Shown: positions 1-8,848 of the stretch, piece by piece
Layout: each line of letters opens with the position of its first letter
Position numbering within the stretch: position 1 is the stretch's first letter
Source: Flavobacterium hibernum
GTDB taxonomy: Bacteria > Bacteroidota > Bacteroidia > Flavobacteriales > Flavobacteriaceae
Assembly: GCF_000832125.1 (NCBI RefSeq)
Contig: NZ_JPRK01000009.1
Coordinates: 124,001 to 188,000 of the forward strand
Direction of reading: 5' to 3'
DNA length: 64,000 nucleotides
Notes under the pieces: generated by a model
What the model saw: only the letters and a program-made list of their open reading frames with translations
What the model was told of the DNA's origin: nothing
The model's database searches: none
Position numbers and translations under genes: made by a program

Positions 1-1
1 A

Positions 2-1072
2 GTTTTTGGATTCGCAAGCTGCAACTCCGAAGAAATTGCCACTCCACAAAGTAGCGAAAATGCAATTATCGAAACCACAACACCTATTACCGGCAGTGCA
101 ACAGCAAAAGTTGGAAACTGTACTGAAGTTCCTGGATGGGCTTCTCAAAACGGAGGAACTACAGGTGGAGGAACATCTCCCGAAACGGTTGTTAGTAATT
201 ATGCTCAATTAAAATTAGCAATTGAAAACAGCGCCGTTAAGGTGATAAAAGTTACGGGTACAATTACTATCACGGCAAGATTGTCCTTGCAAGATCAAAC
301 GGGTAAAACTATTTATGGTGCAAGTGGAGCAAAACTGGTATCGACAGATCAAACTAAAGATGGTTCTGGTATTATCAACATTAAAAGATGTACGAATTTA
401 ATCATCAGAAATTTAATTTTTGAAGGACCTGGTGCTTATGACACTGATGGTTGGGACAATGCTATTTTGGACGATTGTCAAAATGTATGGGTAGATCACT
501 GCGAATTTAGAGATGGTGTTGATGGAAACTTTGACATCAAAAACAAGTCTGATTATGTGACTGTTTCTTATACCAAATTTACTTACCTAAAAGCGCCAAA
601 AGCGGGAGGCTCGGGAGGAACAGATGATCACAGATTCTCGAATTTAATTGGTTCTAGTGACGGTGCAACTGCTGATCGTGGAAAACTAAGAATTACTTTT
701 GCTCGTTGCTGGTGGGCTGCAGGCTGCAAAGAAAGAATGCCTAGAGTTCGTTTTGGTAAAATACACATTATTAACAGTTACTTTAATAGTACAGTAACTA
801 ACAAATGTATTGCGGCAGGTTTTGAAGCCGATATTCGCGTAGAAAACAATGTTTTTGAAGGTGTTAAGACTCCAATAGATTTAATGACTGGATACACAGC
901 AGTTACAGCAGTTGGAAACTCTTTCGTAAATACAACTGGAAACACAGCCGGAAGCAACACTGCGTTTACTCCACCTTATTCTATTTTAACATTAGCAGCA
1001 ACAGCGGTTAAAGCAGATATTACTGCAGGAGCAGGTGCTACTTTTTCTGGTAATACTTGTGGATCGTTTTAA
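2..1072 (+). CDS. Pectate lyase, PL1 family lipoprotein (5' end outside window)
   Basis: Cleaves polygalacturonate by beta-elimination; probably exported and lipid-anchored. The reading frame is open from base 2, upstream of the first in-frame ATG at 242, so the gene begins outside the window. The first visible residues (VFGFASCNSEE) look like the end of a lipoprotein signal peptide with a lipobox cysteine. A Thr/Gly-rich linker follows, then a right-handed beta-helix with PL1 hallmarks: WVDHCEF with downstream acidic residues for calcium, DHRFSNLIGSSD, and an Arg-rich stretch RMPRVRFGKIH holding the expected catalytic Arg. About 356 residues are visible. It is followed by hairpin repeats and a convergent gene. 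Family assignment is strong; substrate preference is inferred. Confidence 0.88.
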   Translation, partial: VFGFASCNSEEIATPQSSENAIIETTTPITGSATAKVGNCTEVPGWASQNGGTTGGGTSPETVVSNYAQLKLAIENSAVKVIKVTGTITITARLSLQDQTGKTIYGASGAKLVSTDQTKDGSGIINIKRCTNLIIRNLIFEGPGAYDTDGWDNAILDDCQNVWVDHCEFRDGVDGNFDIKNKSDYVTVSYTKFTYLKAPKAGGSGGTDDHRFSNLIGSSDGATADRGKLRITFARCWWAAGCKERMPRVRFGKIHIINSYFNSTVTNKCIAAGFEADIRVENNVFEGVKTPIDLMTGYTAVTAVGNSFVNTTGNTAGSNTAFTPPYSILTLAATAVKADITAGAGATFSGNTCGSF

Positions 1073-1113
1073 TAAAAAATAGTTCTTTTTCTAATTATAG
1101 AACTAATATATTA

Positions 1114-1176
1114 TCTCGCAAAGTCGCGAAGTCGCAAAGTTTGATATTCTTTGCGATTCTGCGACTTCGCGAGATT
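1114..1176. repeat. Intergenic hairpin repeat, CGCAAAGTCGC type
   Basis: The arm at 1114-1139 (TCTCGCAAAGTCGCGAAG and onward) is nearly complementary to 1150-1175, leaving a 10-nt loop. It lies downstream of the pectate lyase and could form a long RNA hairpin for termination or 3' end protection. The same word family recurs at 7160-7283. Confidence 0.7.
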
Positions 1177-1206
1177 CTTTTTATAAAATATCTTAGACGC
1201 ACTGCC

Positions 1207-1259
1207 GTAAAAAACCTTTGAACCTTTGTTACTCTGCACCTTTGAACCTAAAGAACCTA
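1207..1259. repeat. AACCTTTGAACCTTTG-type repeat abutting a stop codon
   Basis: Short tandem copies of the word CCTTTGAACC. The last bases supply the stop codon (CTA on this strand) of the minus-strand gene that ends at 1257. Similar units occur near 13.9, 51.2, 57.3 and 58.5 kb. Confidence 0.65.
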
Positions 1260-1640
1260 CAAAACCAATTCGCTAAATAATCTTTGAATTGTTTTTTCTA
1301 AATCTTCAGACAAACCTGGGTGTGGTCTTGATGTTTGAATTGCCGAACTACGAATCGCTGTTAGCCATCTAAAACGTTCCGGAATATCCATTTCGCCAAT
1401 TGGGCCGCCATCTTTAACTCCGTTTGCAATTTTTTCTAATGCAGTTATGTTACAATGCAATTGTTCAATGTCAAAATCGTTTGATAATGCTTCAATTTTA
1501 GCATCGTTTATGTAGTGTAATACTTTTATAAATTTGGCTTTTTTGCAAAATAAAATAATTCCGATGTTTAGGAATTCTTCGCGTTCCACTCTTGGTACCA
1601 CACGAATTACGGCATACTCATATAAGTGACTATCTTGCAT
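1257..1640 (-). CDS. DUF3037 family protein
   Basis: A 127-residue cytosolic protein with the opening typical of DUF3037 (YEYAVIRVVPRVEREEFLNIG). No enzymatic motif, signal peptide or membrane segment is visible. Its start at 1640 lies inside the end of the HipA-like gene, an 11-nt overlap suggesting translational coupling and a joint role. HipA-like/DUF3037 pairs recur in many bacteria as far as I recall. The function is unknown; an accessory or inhibitor of the kinase is a plausible inference only. Confidence 0.75.
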   Translation of the reverse strand: MQDSHLYEYAVIRVVPRVEREEFLNIGIILFCKKAKFIKVLHYINDAKIEALSNDFDIEQLHCNITALEKIANGVKDGGPIGEMDIPERFRWLTAIRSSAIQTSRPHPGLSEDLEKTIQRLFSELVL

Positions 1641-2412
1641 TTTGGGCTTGATTTACAAAGATTTCTGAATTGTTTAATCGGGTCTGTAAAAACTGTAAGT
1701 ATACGTTTCTTAATGCTTCGGGAGTTTCATCTGTATCTTCCCATTGCAACCATTCTAGCGGAATCGTATTTACAATATCTTCCAGAATTTCATGCGTTAA
1801 AAGCGCTTTAAATTCGGTATCAACCTCTTTTAAAAGTGTAGCTTGTGGCAATAAAACGTGATCTTTTATCAATGCAAATGGACTTTTGGCATGTTGTTCC
1901 CAATTGTTCCAGGAATGATGAAAATACAAACATGCACCATGATCAATTAGCCATAATTCTTTATGCCAAATTAACATATTAGTATTTCTAAATGTTCTGT
2001 CAACATTAGTGATATAAGCATCTAACCAAACAATTTGTGAAGCCAGCTTAGCGTCTATTGTTGTTACAACCGGATCAAAAGTAATAGCACCAGATAAAAA
2101 GTGTAATGCAAGATTTAATCCCTGACTTCCTTGCAGTAAATCTTGAATTTCTTCGTCGCCCTCGCTTCTACCAAAAGCTTCATCAAGATGAGCAAAAACC
2201 AATTCTGGAAGCTGCAATTTTAGAGCTTTTGCAATTTGTCCGCCAACTAATTCGGCAATCAAAGCTTTTACACCATGACCGGCTCTTTTAAATTTTAAGA
2301 CATATTTAAAATCGTCATCGGCTTCTGCCAAAGCTGGTAGAGAACCGCCTTCGCGCAAAGGCGTGATGTAACGTGTAACGTTTACCGTTCTGAGATCGAA
2401 ATTGTTTTTCAT
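1630..2412 (-). CDS. HipA-like kinase-fold protein
   Basis: A 260-residue protein resembling the HipA_2 group: a HipA-type kinase core without the N-terminal HipA domain and without a HipB antitoxin beside it. A probable nucleotide-binding Lys lies in KYVLKF near residue 40. The catalytic loop is intact (D131, then N136-V-D138-R139, then N143/N145), followed by LIDHG with D157 as the probable metal-binding Asp. Full-length HipA is about 440 residues and phosphorylates glutamyl-tRNA synthetase; the target here is unknown. It is the upstream member of an overlapping pair with the DUF3037 gene. A toxin-antitoxin or defence role is possible but not shown. Confidence 0.75.
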   Translation of the reverse strand: MKNNFDLRTVNVTRYITPLREGGSLPALAEADDDFKYVLKFKRAGHGVKALIAELVGGQIAKALKLQLPELVFAHLDEAFGRSEGDEEIQDLLQGSQGLNLALHFLSGAITFDPVVTTIDAKLASQIVWLDAYITNVDRTFRNTNMLIWHKELWLIDHGACLYFHHSWNNWEQHAKSPFALIKDHVLLPQATLLKEVDTEFKALLTHEILEDIVNTIPLEWLQWEDTDETPEALRNVYLQFLQTRLNNSEIFVNQAQNAR

Positions 2413-2737
2413 AATACAAACTTACGAATTTAGATTTCTGATCGTAGAGTTTAGATTTTAGATTTTTTTTAATTGCAAAGTTTTACGCTAAGAATGATTT
2501 TAAAGTTGTTACTGTTTAAAGTACGCGGATGAAACAGATTCGCTAAAGCGATGACGCAGATTAACGCAGTTTTTTTCATTTTTGCTTCCTTTTTGTCATC
2601 CTGAGCGGAGTCGAAGGCGAGCCAATTGAAACGTGGGCTTCTCCCGTCCCGAAGCTTCGGGATCGGGATCGCTCAGCCTGACAACCCAATTTTCAAGTAA
2701 AATTAGAATTAAATCAATTATCTAATTGCCAAATTTT
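2413..2737. other. 325-bp gap holding dispersed repeats
   Basis: No convincing ORF or RNA gene. The left part carries the upstream region of the HipA-like gene and AT-rich tracts. The right part carries the 2594-2686 repeat. The last bases before the nnrD stop are AATTAGATAATTAG-like tandem words. Confidence 0.6.
2594..2686. repeat. CATCCTGAGC/GCTCAGCCTGAC imperfect inverted repeat
   Basis: The left arm TGTCATCCTGAGCGGAGTCG (2594-2613) and the right arm GCTCAGCCTGACAA are imperfectly complementary. Between them is a small perfect palindrome, CCCGAAGCTTCGGG. A related pair in opposite order lies at 51064-51120. This is a non-coding dispersed repeat. Confidence 0.7.
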
Positions 2738-3586
2738 CTAATTATCTAATTCTAAAAAAGCTTTTCCAAGATTCTCAATAATATCTGAGGCAATAAACGA
2801 TTGATAACCTGTTTGAGGTAAAGCAATATCAGCCGTTAAACCATGCAGAAATACACCTAGTTTCACAGCATATTTTGGTTCGTAGCCTTGTGCCAGAAAA
2901 CTTGTAATTATTCCCGTTAAGGTGTCGCCACTACCAGCAGTTGCAAGTGCAGCATTTCCTGTAGTATTTTTGTAGATTTCGTTTTTATTAATGATGTGTG
3001 TTGGCGCACCTTTCATAACCACGATTACTTTATATTTCTCAGAGAAAGCGACCGTTTTTTGAAATTTTTCCGATTCAGAATTCCACTTTCCAATTAAGCG
3101 CTCCAATTCTTTTGGATGCGGAGTCAAAATCGTGTTTTCGGGAACTAACTCCAGCCACGATTGATTTTGTGCCAAAATGTTTAGCGCATCGGCATCGAGA
3201 ACTAATGGTATTCTGTTTGTTCTTAAAAATTCGAATAACGCTTTTTGAGTTCCAAGCTCCTGCCCTATCCCAGGTCCAATTGCTATTACTTGCGGGATTA
3301 AAGGTAGATGGATATTGGTTATGAAATTGGCATTTTCATCGGTGACAACCATAACTTCCGGAATTGATATTTGCAGTATTTGATAACCGCATTTTGGTAC
3401 AAAAGTCGTTACGAGTCCGCAACCAGATTTTAAACAAGCTTTTGATGCTAAAACTGCTGCTCCTATTTTGCCATAACTTCCGGCAATAATCACAGCATGG
3501 CCCTGAAGTCCTTTATGTGTATGAGGATTTACGGGTTTGTAAAATCTCAGTATTTCATTTTTTGTTATTAAAAGAGGATCTTTCAT
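2738..3586 (-). CDS. nnrD: ADP/ATP-dependent NAD(P)H-hydrate dehydratase
   Basis: Repairs damaged hydrated NADH/NADPH in the cytosol by ATP- or ADP-dependent dehydration. The 282-residue protein is the YjeF C-terminal (carbohydrate-kinase-like) domain alone. Motifs in order: [15 protein letters not shown] (about 30-45), [40 protein letters not shown] and the nucleotide-binding [15 protein letters not shown] near 215-230, which includes the catalytic Asp. The NnrE epimerase domain, fused to it in many bacteria, is absent here. It lies between two repeat-rich gaps and is apparently a single-gene unit. Confidence 0.92.
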   Translation of the reverse strand: MKDPLLITKNEILRFYKPVNPHTHKGLQGHAVIIAGSYGKIGAAVLASKACLKSGCGLVTTFVPKCGYQILQISIPEVMVVTDENANFITNIHLPLIPQVIAIGPGIGQELGTQKALFEFLRTNRIPLVLDADALNILAQNQSWLELVPENTILTPHPKELERLIGKWNSESEKFQKTVAFSEKYKVIVVMKGAPTHIINKNEIYKNTTGNAALATAGSGDTLTGIITSFLAQGYEPKYAVKLGVFLHGLTADIALPQTGYQSFIASDIIENLGKAFLELDN

Positions 3587-3651
3587 TGGAATGATTTATA
3601 CTTTAAAGTTACATAAAAAATTGAAGAAGAAAGTGTTTCTTGTTTCCTAAA

Positions 3652-3735
3652 AGTCGCTAGCCCTGATAGGAGCGATATCCTTTTGTTTTTTTCTTTAGAA
3701 AACAAAAGATATAGCGGATAGCAGGAAATAGCTCC
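3652..3735. repeat. Dispersed GCTAGCCCTGATAGGAGCGA-type hairpin element
   Basis: The left part (AGTCGCTAGCCCTGATAGGA) runs into ATATCCTTTTGTTTT. The complementary AAAACAAAAGATAT is followed by GCGGATAGCAGGAAATAGCT. I recognise this as a very common Flavobacterium intergenic element from memory; copy number cannot be tested here. Confidence 0.65.
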
Positions 3736-3787
3736 TAATCATTGCGAAATTTATAATTTAGACTACTAAAATTTGATATTTTTTGAA

Positions 3788-3795
3788 TAAATTTG
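3788..3795 (+). promoter_or_regulatory. -7 box TAAATTTG for gcvT
   Basis: Matches the Bacteroidota TAnnTTTG element, 25 nt before the gcvT ATG. No well-spaced -33 TTTG is evident. Confidence 0.6.
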
Positions 3796-3820
3796 CGACA
3801 CAATTTTATAAAACGACACA

Positions 3821-4903
3821 ATGAAAAATACTGCGCTAACGCACATACATGAGAGTTTAGGAGCAAAAATGCTGCCTTTTGCTGGTTACAATATGCCTAT
3901 TACTTACGAAGGAATTAACGCTGAACACGAAACTGTTCGTAATAGTGTGGGCGTTTTTGATGTTTCACACATGGGTGAGTTTTTGTTGACAGGTCCAAAT
4001 GCTTTGGCTTTGATTCAAAAAGTTACTTCAAACGATGCTTCGACTTTGACAATTGGTAGAGCGCAATATTCTTGTTTGCCTAACAACGAAGGCGGAATTG
4101 TAGATGATTTGATTGTTTATAAAATGAAAGATGAAGAGTATTTACTTGTGGTAAATGCTTCGAATATTGAAAAAGATTGGAACTGGATTTCTTCGCACAA
4201 TGATTTGGGTGTTGAGATGAAAAACCTTTCTGATGATTATTCTTTATTGGCAATTCAGGGACCAAAAGCGGTTGAGGCGATGCAATCTTTATCTTCTTTA
4301 GATTTGGCTGCGATTCCTTATTACCATTTTGAAGTTGGTGATTTTGCTGGTTTTAACGATGTAATTATCTCTGCAACTGGTTATACTGGTTCTGGCGGAT
4401 TTGAAATTTACTGTAAAAACGAGAATGCTGAAACTATTTGGAACAAAGTTTTTGAGGCTGGCGCTGCTTTTGGAATTAAACCAATTGGATTGGCTGCTCG
4501 TGATACCTTGCGTTTAGAAATGGGATTCTGTTTATACGGAAACGATATCAACGATACTACTTCTCCACTTGAAGCCGGATTGGGATGGATTACTAAATTT
4601 ACTAAAGAATTTACGAACTCTGAAAGTTTGAAAAAACAAAAAGAAGTTGGTGTTACCAGAAAATTAGTCGCTTTTGAAATGCAAGAACGTGCGGTGCCAA
4701 GACACGATTACGAAATTGTTGATGCTGAAGGTGCTGTAATTGGTATTGTAACTTCTGGAACGATGTCTCCATCTATGAATAAAGGAATTGGTTTAGGATA
4801 TGTTACTGTAAACAACAGTGCTGTTGATAGTGATATTTTTATTAGAATTAGAAAAAATGATGTTCCTGCAAAAGTGGTTAAATTACCTTTTTACAAGAAA
4901 TAA
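3821..4903 (+). CDS. gcvT: Glycine cleavage system T protein (aminomethyltransferase)
   Basis: Transfers the aminomethyl carbon from lipoylated H protein to tetrahydrofolate, releasing ammonia, in the glycine cleavage system. At 360 residues it has the usual full length. Visible signatures are [18 protein letters not shown] at the N-terminus, [25 protein letters not shown] with the conserved Asp, [10 protein letters not shown] and [20 protein letters not shown], followed by the C-terminal beta-barrel domain (VTSGTMSPS). The gcvH and gcvP genes are not in the window, so this is a stand-alone unit with its own promoter and terminator. Confidence 0.96.
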   Translation: MKNTALTHIHESLGAKMLPFAGYNMPITYEGINAEHETVRNSVGVFDVSHMGEFLLTGPNALALIQKVTSNDASTLTIGRAQYSCLPNNEGGIVDDLIVYKMKDEEYLLVVNASNIEKDWNWISSHNDLGVEMKNLSDDYSLLAIQGPKAVEAMQSLSSLDLAAIPYYHFEVGDFAGFNDVIISATGYTGSGGFEIYCKNENAETIWNKVFEAGAAFGIKPIGLAARDTLRLEMGFCLYGNDINDTTSPLEAGLGWITKFTKEFTNSESLKKQKEVGVTRKLVAFEMQERAVPRHDYEIVDAEGAVIGIVTSGTMSPSMNKGIGLGYVTVNNSAVDSDIFIRIRKNDVPAKVVKLPFYKK

Positions 4904-4923
4904 GTTTTAAAACCTATATATTG

Positions 4924-4958
4924 AAAATGCGTTGCTTTTAGTAACGCATTTTTTTTTG
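4924..4958 (+). terminator. Rho-independent terminator after gcvT
   Basis: ATGCGTT pairs with AACGCAT around a short loop, followed by an uninterrupted run of T. Confidence 0.8.
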
Positions 4959-5100
4959 TTTAAGATTCTAACTAAAATGATTACTAGACACTTAGTATTA
5001 ATTAAATCAAACTGTTTTGATGTAAGAAATTTTAGAGTAAAAAAATAGGATTTATAACTAAAAATAAACGTAACTTTAGTCTAAACGAAGATTTCGATTT

Positions 5101-7131
5101 ATGAAAAAATTATTATTAGTATTCCTGTTTTCAACAACTGCACTATTTAGTCAAAATAGTGATCCAACTTGTGAAATAGTAAACAAAATAAATGCACTTA
5201 TTCAGGCAGAACATATTAGGCCAAAGCCAGTTGATGATAGCTTATCTGTTTTTGTTTTTGACAATTTAATTAATGAATTAGATCCTTCGAGAAACCTATT
5301 TTTGAAGACTGAATACAACGATATGTCAACAAAATATCGCACAACCTTAGACGATTTTATTCTGAGTGATGATTGCAGTTTTTTAACAGACATTACGAGC
5401 ACTTATAGAAAGGCACTCTTGAGAACCAAAACTGTTCTGGAGAAGATTCAGAGAGAACCTATCGATTACAGCAAAAAAGATACGATTCGATTTTATAAAA
5501 AATCGTTTCCATTTTACCTTAAAAGCGAAGATATAGAGAAGGTTTGGCTGAAAAAACTTCGTTATCAAATTCTGGACGATATCGCTGAAACGAGTGATAA
5601 TCTGGATTCGATTAAAGCCAATTTTAAATCTATTGAACTAAAATCCAAAAAATTAATTCTTTCAAATGAAATTTGCCGAATAAGTACACTTTTGGAGAAT
5701 AATACAAAGCAGGAAGAAAAATTCTATAATTTTTTCTGCACGTACTTTGATCCGCACACGGCTTATTTTAGTGATGATTCTAAAACAAGTTTTGTAGCTT
5801 CATTATCAAAGGAGCATTTGTCTTTGGGAATGACTGTGAATCTGAACGAAAAAAATGAAATTATTATCGCCGAATTAGACCCAAATGGTCCGGCTTACCA
5901 AACGGGACAAATAAAAAAAGGAGATCAGATTATTTCAATATCCAATCAAAAAGAAACTTTACAGGTTTCGTGCGCTTCATTAGAATCGATTTCGAATATG
6001 ATTCTATCTGAATCTAATAAAAGTATTACGCTTACGCTAAAGCGAAACTCAGGTAAAAGTTTTGATGTTTATATTGAGAAGCAAGTAATGAAGGATGAAG
6101 AAAATTCTGTTTTTAGCTTCATTATTGGAAAAGACAGTAAGATTGGATATATTAAAATTCCGAGTTTTTATGCAGATTTAGACGGTACAAGCCGAAAAGG
6201 TTGTGCCGATGATGTTGCTCGTGAAGTAATAAAACTAGAAAAGGATAATATTAAAGGTCTTGTAATTGATCTAATTGACAATGGCGGAGGATCAATGGAA
6301 GAAGCTATAAAATTAGCCGGAATGTTTATTGATTACGGTCCGCTTTCGATTGTTGTTGATAACAATCAAGTCAAATCTGTAATAAATGATCCGTTTAAAG
6401 GTCTCATTTATAAAGGTCCAATTGTAATTTTAGTGAATAGTAATACGGCTTCGGCAAGTGAATTTTTCTCTTCTATATTGCAGGATTACAACCGAGCCTT
6501 ATTAATAGGAAGTACAACTCTTGGAAAAGCAACAATGCAAACTATTCTTTCGCTTGACGAACATAAAAACACTGATTTTTTAAAGCTTAGTATCAATAAA
6601 TTTTACAGAGTTACCGGAAAAAGCCACCAATATATTGGGGTTACTCCAGATGTAGTTTTGCCTGAGTTTTATGAAGGTATTTATCAGAAGGAAAGCGATT
6701 TTCCAACCGCAATTAAAAATGATAGCATTCAGACATCTCTAAAATTTAGACCTTATGCCAAAAGAAGTCTTATTGATAAACTGGCTAAGAACAGTTCAGC
6801 ACGTTTGGCAGACAATTACTTTTTTACCAATATTAAAAAAATAAATGTAAAAATTGATAAGTTGGTTAATACTCCAAAAGCGGAGTTACCAATGACTCTC
6901 GATGCTGTTTTTAATCAAAAGAAAGTATTAAACTCTCTTTGGACAGAAATCAATACATTTAATGATGAAAATAATCCTTTAGATGTCTATAATTCTAGCG
7001 TTAATCAGTTTTTACTGGGTGTTTATCCAAACGACAAAACTATAAACCAGCACCAGATGGATAACTTGAAAACAAATCCTTACTTAAACGAAGCTGTTAA
7101 CGTAATTAATGAATTTAATAGTTCGAAATAG
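5101..7131 (+). CDS. Tail-specific carboxy-terminal protease (S41A, Tsp/Prc type)
   Basis: Periplasmic serine protease that degrades or trims proteins from the C-terminus. An N-terminal signal peptide (KKLLLVFLFSTTALFSQ) is followed by a Tsp N-terminal helical domain, then a PDZ domain around residues 240-320 (LGMTVNLNEKN to ILSESNKSITLTLKRNSG). The protease core includes LVIDLIDNGGGS and TASASEFFSS. By alignment to E. coli Prc the catalytic dyad is S451 and K476, with the same 25-residue spacing. The segment after the Lys reads GKATMQ where most family members have GKGTVQ. The C-terminal Tsp extension is present. No neighbour in an operon. Nothing suggests inactivation. Confidence 0.92.
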   Translation: MKKLLLVFLFSTTALFSQNSDPTCEIVNKINALIQAEHIRPKPVDDSLSVFVFDNLINELDPSRNLFLKTEYNDMSTKYRTTLDDFILSDDCSFLTDITSTYRKALLRTKTVLEKIQREPIDYSKKDTIRFYKKSFPFYLKSEDIEKVWLKKLRYQILDDIAETSDNLDSIKANFKSIELKSKKLILSNEICRISTLLENNTKQEEKFYNFFCTYFDPHTAYFSDDSKTSFVASLSKEHLSLGMTVNLNEKNEIIIAELDPNGPAYQTGQIKKGDQIISISNQKETLQVSCASLESISNMILSESNKSITLTLKRNSGKSFDVYIEKQVMKDEENSVFSFIIGKDSKIGYIKIPSFYADLDGTSRKGCADDVAREVIKLEKDNIKGLVIDLIDNGGGSMEEAIKLAGMFIDYGPLSIVVDNNQVKSVINDPFKGLIYKGPIVILVNSNTASASEFFSSILQDYNRALLIGSTTLGKATMQTILSLDEHKNTDFLKLSINKFYRVTGKSHQYIGVTPDVVLPEFYEGIYQKESDFPTAIKNDSIQTSLKFRPYAKRSLIDKLAKNSSARLADNYFFTNIKKINVKIDKLVNTPKAELPMTLDAVFNQKKVLNSLWTEINTFNDENNPLDVYNSSVNQFLLGVYPNDKTINQHQMDNLKTNPYLNEAVNVINEFNSSK

Positions 7132-7159
7132 GTTTAGAATATGAAATGAGAATAATTTT

Positions 7160-7283
7160 AACCGCAAAGTGCGCAAAGTTTTTGCTATTAATGGCGTTAA
7201 TAAACGCAAAGAACGCAAAGCTTTGCGAACTTTTTTTTTCATAAAATCTTTAATGATGAAAACTTTGCGTGCTTTGCGGTAAA
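7160..7283. repeat. ACCGCAAAGTGCGCAAAG inverted-repeat element
   Basis: Outer arms at 7160-7183 and 7257-7281 are near-perfect complements. Between them lie further copies of CGCAAAG. It separates the protease gene from yebC and may act as a 3' hairpin. It is related in sequence to the element at 1114-1176. Confidence 0.7.
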
Positions 7284-7332
7284 ATCTACACAATCCAAAC
7301 TAGAAACAAATCAAAAAAACTTAATCATTGAT

Positions 7333-7363
7333 TTTGCATAAATAAGGAATAACCGTATTTTTG
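7333..7363 (+). promoter_or_regulatory. Consensus Bacteroidota promoter for yebC
   Basis: TTTG at 7333-7336, a 19-bp spacer, then TATTTTTG at 7356-7363. This is the cleanest two-element promoter in the window. The ATG follows 23 nt after the -7 box. Confidence 0.75.
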
Positions 7364-7386
7364 CATCTCAAAATAAAAAATTAGTA

Positions 7387-8100
7387 ATGGGAAGAGCGTT
7401 CGAATTTAGAAAAGGAAGAAAAATGAAACGTTGGTCAGCAATGGCTAAAACATTTACCCGTATTGGTAAAGACATCGTAATGGCTGTTAAAGAAGGTGGC
7501 CCTAACCCAGATGCCAATTCTAGATTAAGAGCTGTTATACAAAATGCAAAAGCCGCTAACATGCCTAAGGACAATGTGGAGCGCGCAATTAAAAATGCAA
7601 GTAATAAAGACACTGCCAATTATAAAGAAATTCTTTTTGAAGGATATGCTCCTCATGGAATTGCTATTTTGATCGAAACTGCATCTGACAACAATAATAG
7701 AACTGTAGCAAACATTCGTAGCTATTTTAATAAATGCAACGGAACAATGGGAACTCAAGGTTCTGTTGAATTTATGTTTGATCATACTTGTAATTTCAGA
7801 ATTGCCAAAGGTAATCTTGATCCTGAAGAATTAGAATTAGAACTAATTGATTTTGGTGCCGAAGAAGTTTTTGAAGATGAAGACGGAATCTTAATCTATG
7901 CGCCTTTTGGAAGCTTTGGAGCTTTACAAAAAGAATTAGAAAACAGAGGATTAGAAATTTTATCTTCAGGTTTTGAGCGTATTCCGCAAATTACCAAAGA
8001 ACTTACTGAAGCTCAAATCGCTGATGTTGAAAAATTAATAGAAAAAATCGAAGAGGATGATGACGTAATGAACGTTTATCATACGATGAAAGAAGAGTAA
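7387..8100 (+). CDS. YebC/PmpR (TACO1) family protein
   Basis: A 237-residue cytosolic protein of the YebC family, usual length about 240. Members have been described as DNA-binding regulators and as factors that help ribosomes through difficult stretches such as proline runs; which applies here is unknown. The N-terminus has the family signature (MGRAFEFRKGRKMKRWSAMA, then GKDIVMAVKEGGPNPDAN and MPKDNVERAIK), followed by EILFEGYAPHGIAILIE and NKCNGTMGTQGSVEFMF. The C-terminus is acidic. It has its own promoter and terminator. Confidence 0.93.
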   Translation: MGRAFEFRKGRKMKRWSAMAKTFTRIGKDIVMAVKEGGPNPDANSRLRAVIQNAKAANMPKDNVERAIKNASNKDTANYKEILFEGYAPHGIAILIETASDNNNRTVANIRSYFNKCNGTMGTQGSVEFMFDHTCNFRIAKGNLDPEELELELIDFGAEEVFEDEDGILIYAPFGSFGALQKELENRGLEILSSGFERIPQITKELTEAQIADVEKLIEKIEEDDDVMNVYHTMKEE

Positions 8101-8125
8101 TATCTTTTTTTCTTCAAAAATTACA

Positions 8126-8152
8126 CTCCAGAGAAATCTGGAGTTTTTTTTT
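8126..8152 (+). terminator. Terminator after yebC
   Basis: CTCCAGA-GAAA-TCTGGAG hairpin followed by nine T. Confidence 0.88.
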
Positions 8153-8199
8153 GATTGATTTTAATATATTTATGACACTAATAGAAAACAATTAGGTTT

Positions 8200-8682
8200 A
8201 TGAAAACACTTTCCTTAATCCTTATATTTTTAGGATTATCAATTCTTGCAACTGAAATAGTAAACGATTTTTATAAAACTAAAATATTTTATGCCTCATT
8301 AGATCCTCAAAAAAATTATTCTCCAGACACTCTGCTTGTTAATGAAGAAACAAGACCATCAAGTATAGGTAGCAATAAAACTACATGGATATTTCATGGA
8401 TATTGCAAGTCTGATAAATTGAAGATTGGAATTTCAATACCAATGAATATTGTTTCAGCTACCAATTTCAACAGAAATAAAATTCCAATTTGGCGAATTA
8501 AAAATATAAATGATAAAATAATCTATAGAAGAATGGACAACAAAATTAATAGCCCTTTTTCATATGAAATGCGTCAATATTGGACTTCTCAGGTATTTAT
8601 GATTGCTACAGTACCAGCTTTATTTTACTATTTAAGTATAAGAAGAAAAACGAAAAAAAAGCTAGAGAAGCAAATACCCTAA
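8200..8682 (+). CDS. Uncharacterised two-TM membrane protein
   Basis: A 160-residue protein I do not recognise. A hydrophobic segment at about residues 4-20 (LSLILIFLGLSILATEI) and another near 125-145 (VFMIATVPALFYYLSI) flank a soluble loop of roughly 100 residues; the tail is Lys/Arg-rich. By the positive-inside rule the C-terminus would be cytoplasmic and the loop periplasmic. The start is supported by the hydrophobic segment immediately after MKT. It is followed by an independent promoter, so it is probably monocistronic. Confidence 0.7.
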   Translation: MKTLSLILIFLGLSILATEIVNDFYKTKIFYASLDPQKNYSPDTLLVNEETRPSSIGSNKTTWIFHGYCKSDKLKIGISIPMNIVSATNFNRNKIPIWRIKNINDKIIYRRMDNKINSPFSYEMRQYWTSQVFMIATVPALFYYLSIRRKTKKKLEKQIP

Positions 8683-8702
8683 AAAATTATTAGATAAACT
8701 AT

Positions 8703-8710
8703 TATATTTG
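8703..8710 (+). promoter_or_regulatory. -7 box TATATTTG for the 25-residue peptide gene
   Basis: Exact TAnnTTTG match 38 nt before the ATG at 8749 and after the stop of the preceding gene at 8682. The -33 region is not obvious. Confidence 0.55.
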
Positions 8711-8748
8711 CAAAGTTTCAAATCTAAATTAATTTAAATTATCACTTT

Positions 8749-8826
8749 ATGCAAACATCAAAATACACCAAATTTGCTTTAATTATTTTAGTAATCTTAT
8801 TTGTGGTTATAAGTGTTATAAGCTAA
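8749..8826 (+). CDS. Predicted 25-residue single-span membrane peptide
   Basis: A small ORF of 25 codons. A short polar, basic head (MQTSKYTK) is followed by one continuous hydrophobic helix (FALIILVILFVVISVIS) reaching the stop. Three sequence features suggest it is a gene: an exact -7 box 38 nt upstream, a strong terminator hairpin starting 23 nt after the stop, and the KFALIILVILF composition typical of genuine small membrane proteins. No homologue is recognised and the function is unknown. The alternative is a non-coding RNA between the same promoter and terminator. Confidence 0.55.
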   Translation: MQTSKYTKFALIILVILFVVISVIS

Positions 8827-8848
8827 TAATCGCAACAGACAATAAATT

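Noticed and set aside
6..212. 68-codon ORF at the left edge
   Set aside because: It lies in another frame over the N-terminal part of the pectate lyase, whose own frame is open from base 2 with a lipobox and family-like sequence.
1081..1258. Possible CRISPR-like repeats from recurring CGCAAAG and CCTTTGAACC words
   Set aside because: The units are inverted, variable and lack unique spacers of uniform length. No cas genes are present.
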